Shown: positions 1-6,995 of the stretch, one piece after another
Position numbering within the stretch: the first letter of the stretch is position 1
Layout: each line of letters begins with the position of its first letter
Source of the DNA: Erysipelotrichaceae bacterium
Lineage (GTDB): Bacteria; Bacillota_I; Bacilli_A; Erysipelotrichales; Erysipelotrichaceae
Assembly: GCA_013334325.1 (NCBI GenBank)
Contig: JAAXXT010000021.1
Location: 1 to 40,612 of the forward strand
Direction of reading: 5' to 3'
Length of the DNA stretch: 40,612 nt
Position numbers and translations under genes: made by a program
Notes under the pieces: generated by a model
Databases searched by the model: none
Seen by the model: the letters and a program-made list of their open reading frames with translations, nothing else
Told to the model about the DNA's origin: nothing

Positions 1-183
1 GTAGCGGCCTATTCGATGCTAAAAAGCGTGTTAAAAACGGATTATGTTTTCTCGATCATTTTGGTCATCTTGTCCTTTATCGTAGGATATTTTACTGACA
101 TCTCGATTGCGTATGTGATGTTGAGCGCCGGGATCATTGGTTATCTTTACTTTACCTATATCTCTAAGGAGAAACTCTCATGA
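1..183 (+). CDS. Chromate transporter subunit, C-terminal end (partial)
   Basis: The frame is open from the first base of the window and ends with TGA at 181-183; the start lies upstream. About 60 residues are visible, with two hydrophobic stretches and a short charged tail. The last base of its final sense codon is the first base of the ATG of the next gene (ATGA overlap), and that next gene is a clear short chromate-transporter-family protein. Split chromate transporters occur as adjacent pairs of about 190-residue halves, so this is most likely the first half. The fragment itself has no diagnostic motif, so the call rests on context. Confidence 0.6.
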   Translation, partial: VAAYSMLKSVLKTDYVFSIILVILSFIVGYFTDISIAYVMLSAGIIGYLYFTYISKEKLS

Positions 184-746
184 GTGAAATCCTAGATCTG
201 ATCATAACCTTTCTATTGATTGGGGTCTCAGCTTTTGGGGGAGGCTATGCAGTTATGCCTCTTATTCAAAAGTATGTGGTGACTGGCCATCAGTGGATCA
301 CCATGATCGAACTGGTTGACATTACATCTATTTCTCAAATGACACCAGGTCCTATTATGACCTGTTTAGCGACTTTCGTTGGCTTAAAAGTAGCTGGTTT
401 TTGGGGAGGCATTTTAGCGACTTTCGCAGTTGTCTTGCCTTCGTTTTTCTTAGTTTGGATCTTATCAGTCGTCTTTGAGAAACATGGGAATCTTAAATTC
501 ATCCAAAACATCTTAAAAGGTTTACGTCCTACCATCATAGGAATGATCTTTGTAGCGGCAGTAGGTCTCATCAAAGCTTCGATGTTTGGGAATGTATTTC
601 CTTGGGAATCATTCAAATTAGATTGGGTCGCCATCATTTCATTTTTAATCGTTTTAGGACTAAGTTTAAAAACGAAATGGGACGTGGTGATCATGGTTGG
701 ACTAGGCGGTGCCTTAGGATTGATACTAACGTTTCTACAATTATAG
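180..746 (+). CDS. Chromate transporter family protein, second short subunit
   Basis: 188 residues, nearly all hydrophobic, with about five or six membrane segments. The N-terminal stretch FGGGYAVMPLIQ (about residues 19-30) followed by QMTPGPI (about 53-59) is the signature of the CHR family. The length fits one half of a split, short-chain CHR transporter, which works as a heteromeric pair with the product upstream. The start overlaps the upstream stop (ATGA), so the two are translationally coupled. In this family the substrate is chromate or another oxyanion; the sequence alone does not show which. The gene ends shortly before asnA, with no terminator visible between them. Confidence 0.85.
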   Translation: MSEILDLIITFLLIGVSAFGGGYAVMPLIQKYVVTGHQWITMIELVDITSISQMTPGPIMTCLATFVGLKVAGFWGGILATFAVVLPSFFLVWILSVVFEKHGNLKFIQNILKGLRPTIIGMIFVAAVGLIKASMFGNVFPWESFKLDWVAIISFLIVLGLSLKTKWDVVIMVGLGGALGLILTFLQL

Positions 747-771
747 TCAGTAAACCGTGTGGGAGGATCCA

Positions 772-1782
772 ATGACACAACTACAGATTCCTAAAGATTA
801 TGATCATTCATTAGATATACGAGAAACAGAGATCGCCATCAAATTCATCAAAGATTTTTTTGAACACGATCTATCCAAACAACTCAATCTTACAAGAGTT
901 TCTGCGCCTTTGTTTGTGAGAAGATCGACGGGTCTAAATGATGATCTTAATGGGATAGAAAGACCTGTGGCTTTTGAGGTCAAGTCTTTAGACAACAGCG
1001 TTGTCGAAGTGGTCCATTCTCTTGCGAAATGGAAAAGAATGGCCCTAAAACGCTATGGTTTTAAAATCGGTGAAGGTCTATATACCGATATGAATGCGAT
1101 CAGACGTGATGAAGATGCGGACAATCTGCACTCCATCTATGTCGATCAATGGGATTGGGAAAAAAGCATTTTAAAAGAAGATCGTAACCTAGATACTTTA
1201 ATGACCACAGTCAAACATATCTATGACGTCATGAAAGATACAGAACTTGCGGTCTATCAACGCTATCCTCAACTAAAACCAATCTTACCTCATGAGATTA
1301 CTTTTATCTCGACTCAAGAACTAGAAAATCGTTGGCCTGATATGAGCCCTAAAGAACGCGAAGATGCGATCTGTTTCGAAAAGAAAGCAGTCTTTATCAT
1401 AGGCATTGGAGATCTCCTAAATTCAGGTGTTAAACATGATGGTAGAGCTCCTGATTATGATGACTGGACCTTAAATGGAGATATCGTCGTCTATAATCCA
1501 CTGCTTGATCGTTCATTTGAGCTTTCTTCAATGGGGATTAGAGTCGATGAGAAAGCCCTTGATGAACAACTCACCAAAGCCAACGCTGATAATCGAAGAA
1601 GTTTACCTTTTCATAAAGATCTTTTAGAAGGACGTCTGCCATATTCAATGGGTGGAGGTATAGGTCAATCTAGACTATGTATGTTTTTCTTAAAGAAGGC
1701 TCATATAGGAGAAGTTCAAGCTTCTGTTTGGGCAGAAGATCTAGAAGTTGCCTGTCAGAACGCAAAAATAAAGTTACTATAG
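772..1782 (+). CDS. asnA: Aspartate--ammonia ligase (ammonia-dependent asparagine synthetase)
   Basis: 336 residues, close to the 330 of E. coli AsnA. The enzyme makes asparagine from aspartate, ammonia and ATP in the cytoplasm and belongs to the class II aminoacyl-tRNA-synthetase-like fold. Recognisable blocks are the [20 protein letters not shown] region near the N-terminus, [22 protein letters not shown] and the C-terminal [22 protein letters not shown] chose ATG 772 over a GTG fifteen bases earlier because GGGAGG at 761-766 lies just upstream of it and would fall inside the longer version. A second, glutamine-dependent asparagine synthase sits at 13537, so the cell has both routes. No T-box precedes this copy. 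Confidence 0.95.
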   Translation: MTQLQIPKDYDHSLDIRETEIAIKFIKDFFEHDLSKQLNLTRVSAPLFVRRSTGLNDDLNGIERPVAFEVKSLDNSVVEVVHSLAKWKRMALKRYGFKIGEGLYTDMNAIRRDEDADNLHSIYVDQWDWEKSILKEDRNLDTLMTTVKHIYDVMKDTELAVYQRYPQLKPILPHEITFISTQELENRWPDMSPKEREDAICFEKKAVFIIGIGDLLNSGVKHDGRAPDYDDWTLNGDIVVYNPLLDRSFELSSMGIRVDEKALDEQLTKANADNRRSLPFHKDLLEGRLPYSMGGGIGQSRLCMFFLKKAHIGEVQASVWAEDLEVACQNAKIKLL

Positions 1783-1836
1783 ATCGACTGGCTGTATAAA
1801 GTAAAAATGTATGCGAGAGATCGCTCAGGAGAATCC

Positions 1837-2172
1837 ATGAAACAATCCATAAAGCCTTTGATGATCGTCGCAGGTGTTGCGGTCGTTGTCTATGCCTTTC
1901 TTATCTATAATGATCTATTGGCGGGACAGTGGATGTCTGCATTTATGGATCTAGAATTTATCTTAGCGGTCATGTATATTGTCTTCATTTATCCAACTCG
2001 TAAAGCTCAACTTCAAAATGCGATGTTTCTGCTTATCATCATCCATTTTAGTGTGTATATCGTTTATGGGATTACCTTGAATAGTCCTGCGATCATTATA
2101 GGATCTGCGTGCGTTGTCTTAGGGGTTGCCTTGTATCTCTTTATTAAGCGTCCTAAAAAAGAAATCAAATAA
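1837..2172 (+). CDS. Small four-helix membrane protein, unknown function
   Basis: 111 residues with four hydrophobic segments (about residues 6-25, 34-53, 62-80 and 84-103) and a lysine-rich C-terminus, suggesting a cytoplasmic tail. I do not recognise a family. ATG 1837 is preferred over an ATG ten codons earlier because CAGGAG at 1826-1832 sits at proper distance from it. It follows asnA by about 50 bases on the same strand and ends at a strong bidirectional hairpin, so it is probably the last gene of a chromate transporter-asnA transcript. Nothing in the sequence suggests a specific role. Confidence 0.7.
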   Translation: MKQSIKPLMIVAGVAVVVYAFLIYNDLLAGQWMSAFMDLEFILAVMYIVFIYPTRKAQLQNAMFLLIIIHFSVYIVYGITLNSPAIIIGSACVVLGVALYLFIKRPKKEIK

Positions 2173-2194
2173 TCCATAAATATTATTCAAACTA

Positions 2195-2223
2195 AAACAC
2201 GAGCGATGATCGCTCGTGTTTTT
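2195..2223. terminator. Bidirectional intrinsic terminator
   Basis: A perfect 12-bp stem (AAACACGAGCGA against TCGCTCGTGTTT) closes a three-base loop and runs into T residues. It lies between the convergent small membrane protein gene and the pilT-like gene. The A-rich left arm provides a U-rich tail on the minus strand, so it can end both transcripts. Confidence 0.9.
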
Positions 2224-2237
2224 ATGTGTGTTAGGAA

Positions 2238-3299
2238 TTATTCAGCCATTCTTTTCTTTAGAAGATGAGGATCGAAACTATGATCGAGGGCTTCTTGAGA
2301 AGTGATCTTACCGCTTTTAACGAGATTACCCAACATAGAATCCATTGAGATCATACCTTCGTTTACTGAAGAAGAGATCGCATTCATCAACTGATGGGTC
2401 TTGCCTTCACGAATTAGATTTCTTACTGCCGGGGTAGAATTCATGACCTCAAAGACAGGGATCAATTGACCTTGCTTATCGGAAATCAACTGTTGAGAAA
2501 TGACCGCTTGTAGGGTCATAGAAAGCTGGACTCGGATCTGTTGCTGCTGAGAAGGTGGGAAGACATCGATGATACGATCGACGGTATTCGCTGCGCCTAA
2601 AGTATGTAGGGTAGAGAAGACAAGATGACCAGTTTCTGCGGCTGTTATGGCTAAGGAGATCGTATCGAGATCTCTCATTTCACCTACGAATAAGACATCA
2701 GGAGCTTGTCTAAGCGCTGCTTTTAGCGCAGATGAGGTTGATGCACAATCTGTCCCAATTTCACGCTGAGAGACCACGGATTGATTGTGAGCGTATAAGA
2801 ATTCAATAGGATCTTCGATGGTGACGATGTGGGCTTGTCGACTACGATTGATATGATCGATCAAGGTCGCAACTGTCGTTGATTTACCACTACCTGCAGG
2901 ACCGCTGATGATGACGAGACCTTTTCTCATGTTTGCGAATTGTAGGATCTCTGATGGGATATGAAGATCTTCTGCGTTAGGGATATCGAATTTAACGATT
3001 CTTAAGACAGCTGCCAGTGATCCTCTTTGTCTATAGACATTGACTCTAAAACGAGCTAAGTGAGGTATCGAAAACGAGAAATCATCATCGCCTTGAATCT
3101 GTAAGGTGTCTTTACTGTTTCTATGGGCTAAGACATAGATCTCATTGATGAGGTTCTCACTGATCACAGGCATGGTTTTCTCTTGGGTCAATTGAGTTAG
3201 TTTATTATTGACCTTGATTTCGATAGGACAACCCGCAACGATGAAGATGTCGGAAGCTTTGGCTGAAAGTGCGCTTTGGATGATTTCTTGGATGTTCAT
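2238..3299 (-). CDS. PilT-type type IV pilus / twitching ATPase
   Basis: 353 residues, the usual PilT length. PilT ATPases are cytoplasmic hexamers that power pilus retraction. Visible motifs are Walker A GPAGSGKST (133-141), the Asp box IEDPIE (161-166), Walker B VLFVGEMRD (202-210), the His box TGHLVFSTLHT (223-233) and the PilT-specific AVRNLIREGKTHQ in the C-terminal third. The tetracysteine zinc motif of PilB/GspE extension ATPases is absent. It is the last gene of a seven-gene operon and starts in an ATGA overlap with the gene before it. No second, PilB-like ATPase is in the window, so this may be the operon's only motor, or an extension ATPase is encoded elsewhere. Confidence 0.9.
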   Translation of the reverse strand: MNIQEIIQSALSAKASDIFIVAGCPIEIKVNNKLTQLTQEKTMPVISENLINEIYVLAHRNSKDTLQIQGDDDFSFSIPHLARFRVNVYRQRGSLAAVLRIVKFDIPNAEDLHIPSEILQFANMRKGLVIISGPAGSGKSTTVATLIDHINRSRQAHIVTIEDPIEFLYAHNQSVVSQREIGTDCASTSSALKAALRQAPDVLFVGEMRDLDTISLAITAAETGHLVFSTLHTLGAANTVDRIIDVFPPSQQQQIRVQLSMTLQAVISQQLISDKQGQLIPVFEVMNSTPAVRNLIREGKTHQLMNAISSSVNEGMISMDSMLGNLVKSGKITSQEALDHSFDPHLLKKRMAE

Positions 3300-3769
3300 T
3301 GTGGACCTTTCCAGATGGGATCTCCGTCTAGGGAGTAATCTTGATTGTTTTCTATTTTAAGCGTTTGACTTAAGATGATGAAATCATTTCCTGTTTTAAT
3401 AGGATTGATCTTAGCGATGATGGTTACAGTAAAGTTGCCTGTTGTCTTTACGATGGTAAAGGTGGTATTGTCCCAGTTGAGTTCAGGATGAGAAGCAGCG
3501 AAACCAATTATCCAATTTGTTTGATTTATCCCTACTGGAAGAAACTCAAAGATGATCTCATATTCATTTCTGATTTGATTAAAGAGTGTTAGGGCTGAGC
3601 TTTCTGCCTCATAGCTGCCTTCTATTAAACTTAGGCTTCGTTTAAGGGCTGTGTTTTCAGCTTTAGCGCTCATTAGTGATAAACTGGCGAAACTTAAGAC
3701 ACTGATGATGATCAAGACAGTCAAGATACTGCTTAAGCCAAAAAGGCTAGGGGTCTTACTTTTTCTCAT
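3296..3769 (-). CDS. GspK/PilX-like minor pseudopilin candidate
   Basis: 157 residues. A short basic leader (MRKSKTPSLFG) is followed by one long hydrophobic helix (about residues 12-33) and a soluble domain with predicted beta strands. The leader ends in Gly11, and the helix lacks the glutamate expected at position +5 of a mature pilin, as in GspK-type tip pseudopilins. That likeness is inferred, because overall similarity to GspK cannot be measured here. It overlaps both neighbours by four bases (ATGA), so translation is coupled. Position between a pilin-like protein and the PilT ATPase supports a role in the same envelope machine. Confidence 0.6.
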   Translation of the reverse strand: MRKSKTPSLFGLSSILTVLIIISVLSFASLSLMSAKAENTALKRSLSLIEGSYEAESSALTLFNQIRNEYEIIFEFLPVGINQTNWIIGFAASHPELNWDNTTFTIVKTTGNFTVTIIAKINPIKTGNDFIILSQTLKIENNQDYSLDGDPIWKGPQ

Positions 3770-4161
3770 GGGTTGACCTCTGATAAGACATTGACCTTAA
3801 GTGTAAGTAAGGCATTGTCTTCTTTATCTGTCAAGATGATCTCTGCTTCATGGAAATCAGATCGTGCATCATAAGTGATCGATAAGGTATATTTGATTTT
3901 CGTTGAACTAGGATACCCATTGAGATCATAGGTGGTGATGATGGTTTTGAGTTCATTTTCTACTGGCCACAGGGTCATAGGATTGCGTAGTGCTTCTGCA
4001 TTCATCATGATCTCTTCTGAAAGCTTTCTTAAGACTTCGCTTTCTTTATGAAGCTTAGCTGCACTGGTAAAGATCGTAAAAGCACCCACCAATGAAACAC
4101 TTAGAATGATCAAACTCAAAGAGAACTCTAAGAGAAAGAAATGGAATTGTTTATTTCTCAT
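3766..4161 (-). CDS. Type IV pilin-like protein with non-canonical leader
   Basis: 131 residues. The N-terminus MRNKQFHFFLLEFSLSL reads like a class III/IV signal: a short basic leader, then an aromatic residue, then Glu five positions into the hydrophobic helix (F8 to E12). The invariant glycine before the cleavage point is His7, so normal processing by prepilin peptidase is doubtful. One membrane helix (about 8-32) is followed by a mostly beta C-terminal domain. It is coupled by ATGA overlaps to both neighbours, with GGAG upstream of the ATG. Most likely a minor pilin-like component of the operon's pilus or secretion complex. Confidence 0.6.
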   Translation of the reverse strand: MRNKQFHFFLLEFSLSLIILSVSLVGAFTIFTSAAKLHKESEVLRKLSEEIMMNAEALRNPMTLWPVENELKTIITTYDLNGYPSSTKIKYTLSITYDARSDFHEAEIILTDKEDNALLTLKVNVLSEVNP

Positions 4162-4619
4162 GAGGGAAGCTCCAGTGCGTTTAAGGTGTATTTTAAAGTA
4201 ACGGTTTGATTGGTTTGATCAAGATAGGTAATGGTTATCCCATGATTCTCTAGTGTAAAAGTTAAATGCGTTAACTCTAAAATGTTTTGAGCTTCTAAAG
4301 GTTTGATTTCTGCACTTTCAGAGCTCTGCTCAACGAGATGACCATCTTGTTCATAAATCAAGGTCGTATAACCATCTTGAACTAAAACCAAGGCTTGGAT
4401 ATTGTCTTGGGTGATGATGTTTAATAAACCTTGTCCATCATGTTGTTTGATGCGATTGTTGAAATAGAGAAGGATGCTTTGTCGATTGATACTACTCTTG
4501 CTTTCTTTGATCATATTCGTATAGAACTGTGATCCATAGAGGATCACAAAAGCAGATCCTGTGATAAAAAGGGTCATAAGTAGTAAGGTCATCAAGGATT
4601 GAAGTGAGGATCTTTTCAT
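4158..4619 (-). CDS. DUF4860-like single-helix membrane protein of pilus operon
   Basis: 153 residues with one N-terminal hydrophobic helix (about residues 8-28) and an extracytoplasmic beta-rich domain. From memory, the pattern of helix, FYTNMIKES, YFNNRIKQHDG and ALVLVQDGYTTLIYEQDGHL resembles DUF4860 proteins, which sit next to prepilin genes in Firmicutes; I could not search to confirm. ATG 4619 is chosen over a TTG one codon earlier because it overlaps the upstream TGA by one base (TGATG) and has GAGG before it. No Gly plus hydrophobic plus Glu5 pilin signal is present. Probably a structural or assembly partner of the pilin-like proteins. Confidence 0.55.
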   Translation of the reverse strand: MKRSSLQSLMTLLLMTLFITGSAFVILYGSQFYTNMIKESKSSINRQSILLYFNNRIKQHDGQGLLNIITQDNIQALVLVQDGYTTLIYEQDGHLVEQSSESAEIKPLEAQNILELTHLTFTLENHGITITYLDQTNQTVTLKYTLNALELPS

Positions 4620-4906
4620 CAAGGATTCCTCTCATAGACACTGACATCAGGTCTTATGTTGGCTCCTATGGTTTTATAGTAGACAAAGTATTGATCTGCA
4701 CTGATCTGTATCCCATAGTGATCGATCAGATAATCCAGTTGAGCAGGATAGAACCCTTCCTGGGCATAACATAGACTCAGTGCGCTTTCGATGGCGTTTT
4801 CTACTTGAAGACGACGTTCTTCTTGGGTCGATCTTTGAATCATGAACGAGAAAAAAACGAGACCCAATATCGATAGTGGAAGGATCAACCAGCGTAAAGC
4901 TTTCAT
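4619..4906 (-). CDS. Short membrane-anchored pilus-operon protein, unknown family
   Basis: 95 residues: one N-terminal helix (about 4-23), a helical linker and a small extracytoplasmic domain with the blocks CYAQEGFYP, LDYLIDHYG, YFVYYKTIGANI and PDVSVYE. The YAQEGFYP to YLIDHYG section resembles the start of the globular domain of GspG-like pseudopilins and pilins, but the prepilin cleavage site and Glu5 are missing. I recall similar unnamed proteins beside GspF and DUF4860 genes in Clostridia, but cannot verify that. It begins one base after the PilC stop, so it is tightly coupled to that gene. A pilin-fold subunit anchored by an uncleaved helix is my reading. Confidence 0.5.
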   Translation of the reverse strand: MKALRWLILPLSILGLVFFSFMIQRSTQEERRLQVENAIESALSLCYAQEGFYPAQLDYLIDHYGIQISADQYFVYYKTIGANIRPDVSVYERNP

Positions 4907-4907
4907 A

Positions 4908-5933
4908 TCAACTCAGTGAACTCATGATCCCAATCAATGGAATGATCAGTGAAAATAAAACCAAGGCCACAAAACCACTGAGCGTCAGGATCAGTATCGG
5001 TTCAAATCGATTGAGTAAAACCATTAAGCTATTTTCAGAGTCTTCTAAAGTCTTTTGTGATATGTGTTCAAGGACCTCATCGGTCTTGCCTGTTTTATGG
5101 GCGATGTTTAATGTGTTTTGAAGTAAAGGAGGATAGATCTGTGCACTTAAGAGTAAGTCATATAAACCTTGAGAAGGTTTTAGTTCTAAAGCGAATTTAT
5201 CTAATTTAGTCTTTAAAGGACCTTCACTGATCTGAGCTAAAGCTAAATTCATGGCTTCTCTTTGATTGAGTCCTGCTTTTAAAACCAATTGGGTCATAAA
5301 ACTAAAACGAGCGAGGTCAGCTTTATCTTTTCGTTTAGGAAATAGTCGTAGGATTTTTTCACTTAAATTGAGGCCATGATGACTAAAGATGCCTTTGATG
5401 GATTCGATGATGACCCAGATCAACGCAAAGCTCATCATCACCAAGGTTACGATCACAACACCTTTTGAGATAAGCAGTAAGATCTCTATCCAAGCATCCA
5501 ATGATCCACCTAGACTCGCATAGACATCTTGAAAGACTGGAATGACCACAAAACTTAAGACAGCCATGACTAGAATCAAGATACTCATCAACATCATAGG
5601 CATAAATAAGATCTCTTTTAAGAAAGCTTTGGATTCATTTTGTCTTTGATAGAAGTGAGCTAAGTGTGTAGACACAGCGCCTTCTTGACCGATCATTTCT
5701 GCAGCTTTAAACGCTAAGACTGCTTCCTTAGGAAAATGACCATCTTTTTCCATCGCCAAAGATAATTTACCAGTATCTTTGAGATCAGCTTTAAGCTGAT
5801 CGATCTTAAATTTCTTATCGCTGACAAGAAAACTTAATCCATCTCTAAGATCCATCCCTGATTCATAAATGAGGGCAACTTGAGTCATAAAGAGGTTTAA
5901 GATCTCATCATCATAGACAGCATTCTTTCTCAT
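4908..5933 (-). CDS. PilC/GspF-like inner-membrane platform protein
   Basis: 341 residues. Two GspF-type cytoplasmic domains (about residues 10-100 and 205-315) alternate with hydrophobic segments near 112-138, 158-182 and 316-338. PilC/GspF proteins are the membrane platform that couples the hexameric ATPase to pilin movement. It is somewhat shorter than the usual 400 residues, mainly at the N-terminus. ATG 5933 is chosen over a TTG five codons upstream because AAAGGAG sits seven bases before it, in the 11-base gap after the upstream stop. It lies between the transglutaminase gene and the four pilin-like genes, whose machine it should anchor. Confidence 0.85.
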   Translation of the reverse strand: MRKNAVYDDEILNLFMTQVALIYESGMDLRDGLSFLVSDKKFKIDQLKADLKDTGKLSLAMEKDGHFPKEAVLAFKAAEMIGQEGAVSTHLAHFYQRQNESKAFLKEILFMPMMLMSILILVMAVLSFVVIPVFQDVYASLGGSLDAWIEILLLISKGVVIVTLVMMSFALIWVIIESIKGIFSHHGLNLSEKILRLFPKRKDKADLARFSFMTQLVLKAGLNQREAMNLALAQISEGPLKTKLDKFALELKPSQGLYDLLLSAQIYPPLLQNTLNIAHKTGKTDEVLEHISQKTLEDSENSLMVLLNRFEPILILTLSGFVALVLFSLIIPLIGIMSSLS

Positions 5934-5944
5934 AGTGTCTCCTT

Positions 5945-6859
5945 TCAATAGGTAAGTTTCTTCTGATATTTCCCAAAATAAGGTCCTTGAGCGTCAAAGG
6001 TAGGATCTATTCTTTTCCACGTTTCATTTTCGAAATAAATGGAAGGATTGATCCAACCGACCCCATCGATGTAGGTCTCTACCCAAGCATGATAGCCTGG
6101 ATCCGTATAGCCTGTGATGAGTCGAGTAGGGATATGTTGTACCCTAAGCATCGCCGTCATAAGGGCCGCATAATCGAAACAGATGCCTTTACGTTTTGTG
6201 TAGGCATCATCTAGATCAGGAATCATGAAGGTCGATAAGGCTTCTGCGACTTTATCATAATCATAGTCGATGTTGGTAACGATCCATTGATAGATATCAT
6301 GGACCCTTTCAAGTTGACTATGGGAATCCTGTGTAAGTTCAAATGATAAAACGACTGCTAGGGTATCTTTGTCATAATTGACGATCTGATTGGGATAAAG
6401 ATAGATACTCAATTCATTATCTAAATTAACATTAAGTTCTAAGGAGGCAGTTACACTATAGGCTGTATCTTGTTTTTGTTTTAAGGATCGAATCGTATAA
6501 GCTCCTGATCCATTCATAAGAGGAAGTATCGTAAAGGAATCATCGAAGAGGTCATAAGTGTAAGTAAGATCTCCTTGGATGACTTGGACCTTTTTCTGGA
6601 TCCCATCACTGGGTCCTTTTATACATACATAGCCATCTTTACTATTGGAGGTATCGAATATGACTCCGTTTTTTGAAAGTGTAGTGACTTGTGGACAAGA
6701 AGGTAAGAGGATCTCATCGATCTTATATTGTCTGCTTTCTAAAGAGTTGCTGGGATAAGTCCTAAAAGGATTATAAAAGCGAAGTACCACAAAGGAACCA
6801 ACGCCTAAGAGAAGGACGATGATCAGTAGTATAATGATGATTCGTCTGCTTTTTATCAT
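5945..6859 (-). CDS. Membrane-anchored transglutaminase-like protein
   Basis: 304 residues. An N-terminal membrane anchor (about 7-27) is followed by a beta-rich region and a transglutaminase-like fold in the C-terminal half. The triad is visible: Cys227 in KGICFDYAA, His257 in YHAWVETY and Asp285 in RIDPTFD. The family includes extracytoplasmic cysteine peptidases and cross-linking enzymes; the sequence does not show which reaction applies. It is the first gene of the pilus-like operon, with GGGAG before the ATG and an extended -10 promoter upstream. In this position it could process, cross-link or anchor the pilin-like subunits, but that is inference. Confidence 0.8.
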   Translation of the reverse strand: MIKSRRIIIILLIIVLLLGVGSFVVLRFYNPFRTYPSNSLESRQYKIDEILLPSCPQVTTLSKNGVIFDTSNSKDGYVCIKGPSDGIQKKVQVIQGDLTYTYDLFDDSFTILPLMNGSGAYTIRSLKQKQDTAYSVTASLELNVNLDNELSIYLYPNQIVNYDKDTLAVVLSFELTQDSHSQLERVHDIYQWIVTNIDYDYDKVAEALSTFMIPDLDDAYTKRKGICFDYAALMTAMLRVQHIPTRLITGYTDPGYHAWVETYIDGVGWINPSIYFENETWKRIDPTFDAQGPYFGKYQKKLTY

Positions 6860-6887
6860 TATTTATACTCCCGTTTATCCTTTCAAT

Positions 6888-6896
6888 ATTATAACA
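6888..6896 (-). promoter_or_regulatory. Extended -10 promoter of the pilus-like operon
   Basis: On the minus strand the sequence reads TGTTATAAT, an extended -10 (TGn plus TATAAT), about 30 bases before the start of the transglutaminase-like gene. No good -35 is seen at 17 bp; TTGGTT at 19 bp is the best candidate. Confidence 0.6.
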
Positions 6897-6979
6897 CAAG
6901 CAAACAACGCTAAACCAAGGCCAACACTCGATGAAAACTAGTAAGATTGAAAATATTTGAAGATAAAAGAAGCGTCCTT

Positions 6980-6988
6980 TGATATAAT
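6980..6988 (+). promoter_or_regulatory. Extended -10 directly before orphan EIIC gene
   Basis: TGATATAAT is an extended -10 that ends seven bases before the ATG at 6996. Transcription would start at or next to the ATG, and there is no Shine-Dalgarno, so a leaderless mRNA is expected. Confidence 0.6.
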
Positions 6989-6995
6989 AAGACCT

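Noticed and set aside
757-771. GTG start five codons upstream for asnA
   Set aside because: The Shine-Dalgarno GGGAGG lies within this extension and correctly positions ATG 772; family length also fits the shorter form.
6957-6995. TTG start for the orphan EIIC, 13 codons upstream
   Set aside because: It would place the start before the extended -10 box, and the added residues are not hydrophobic or family-like.
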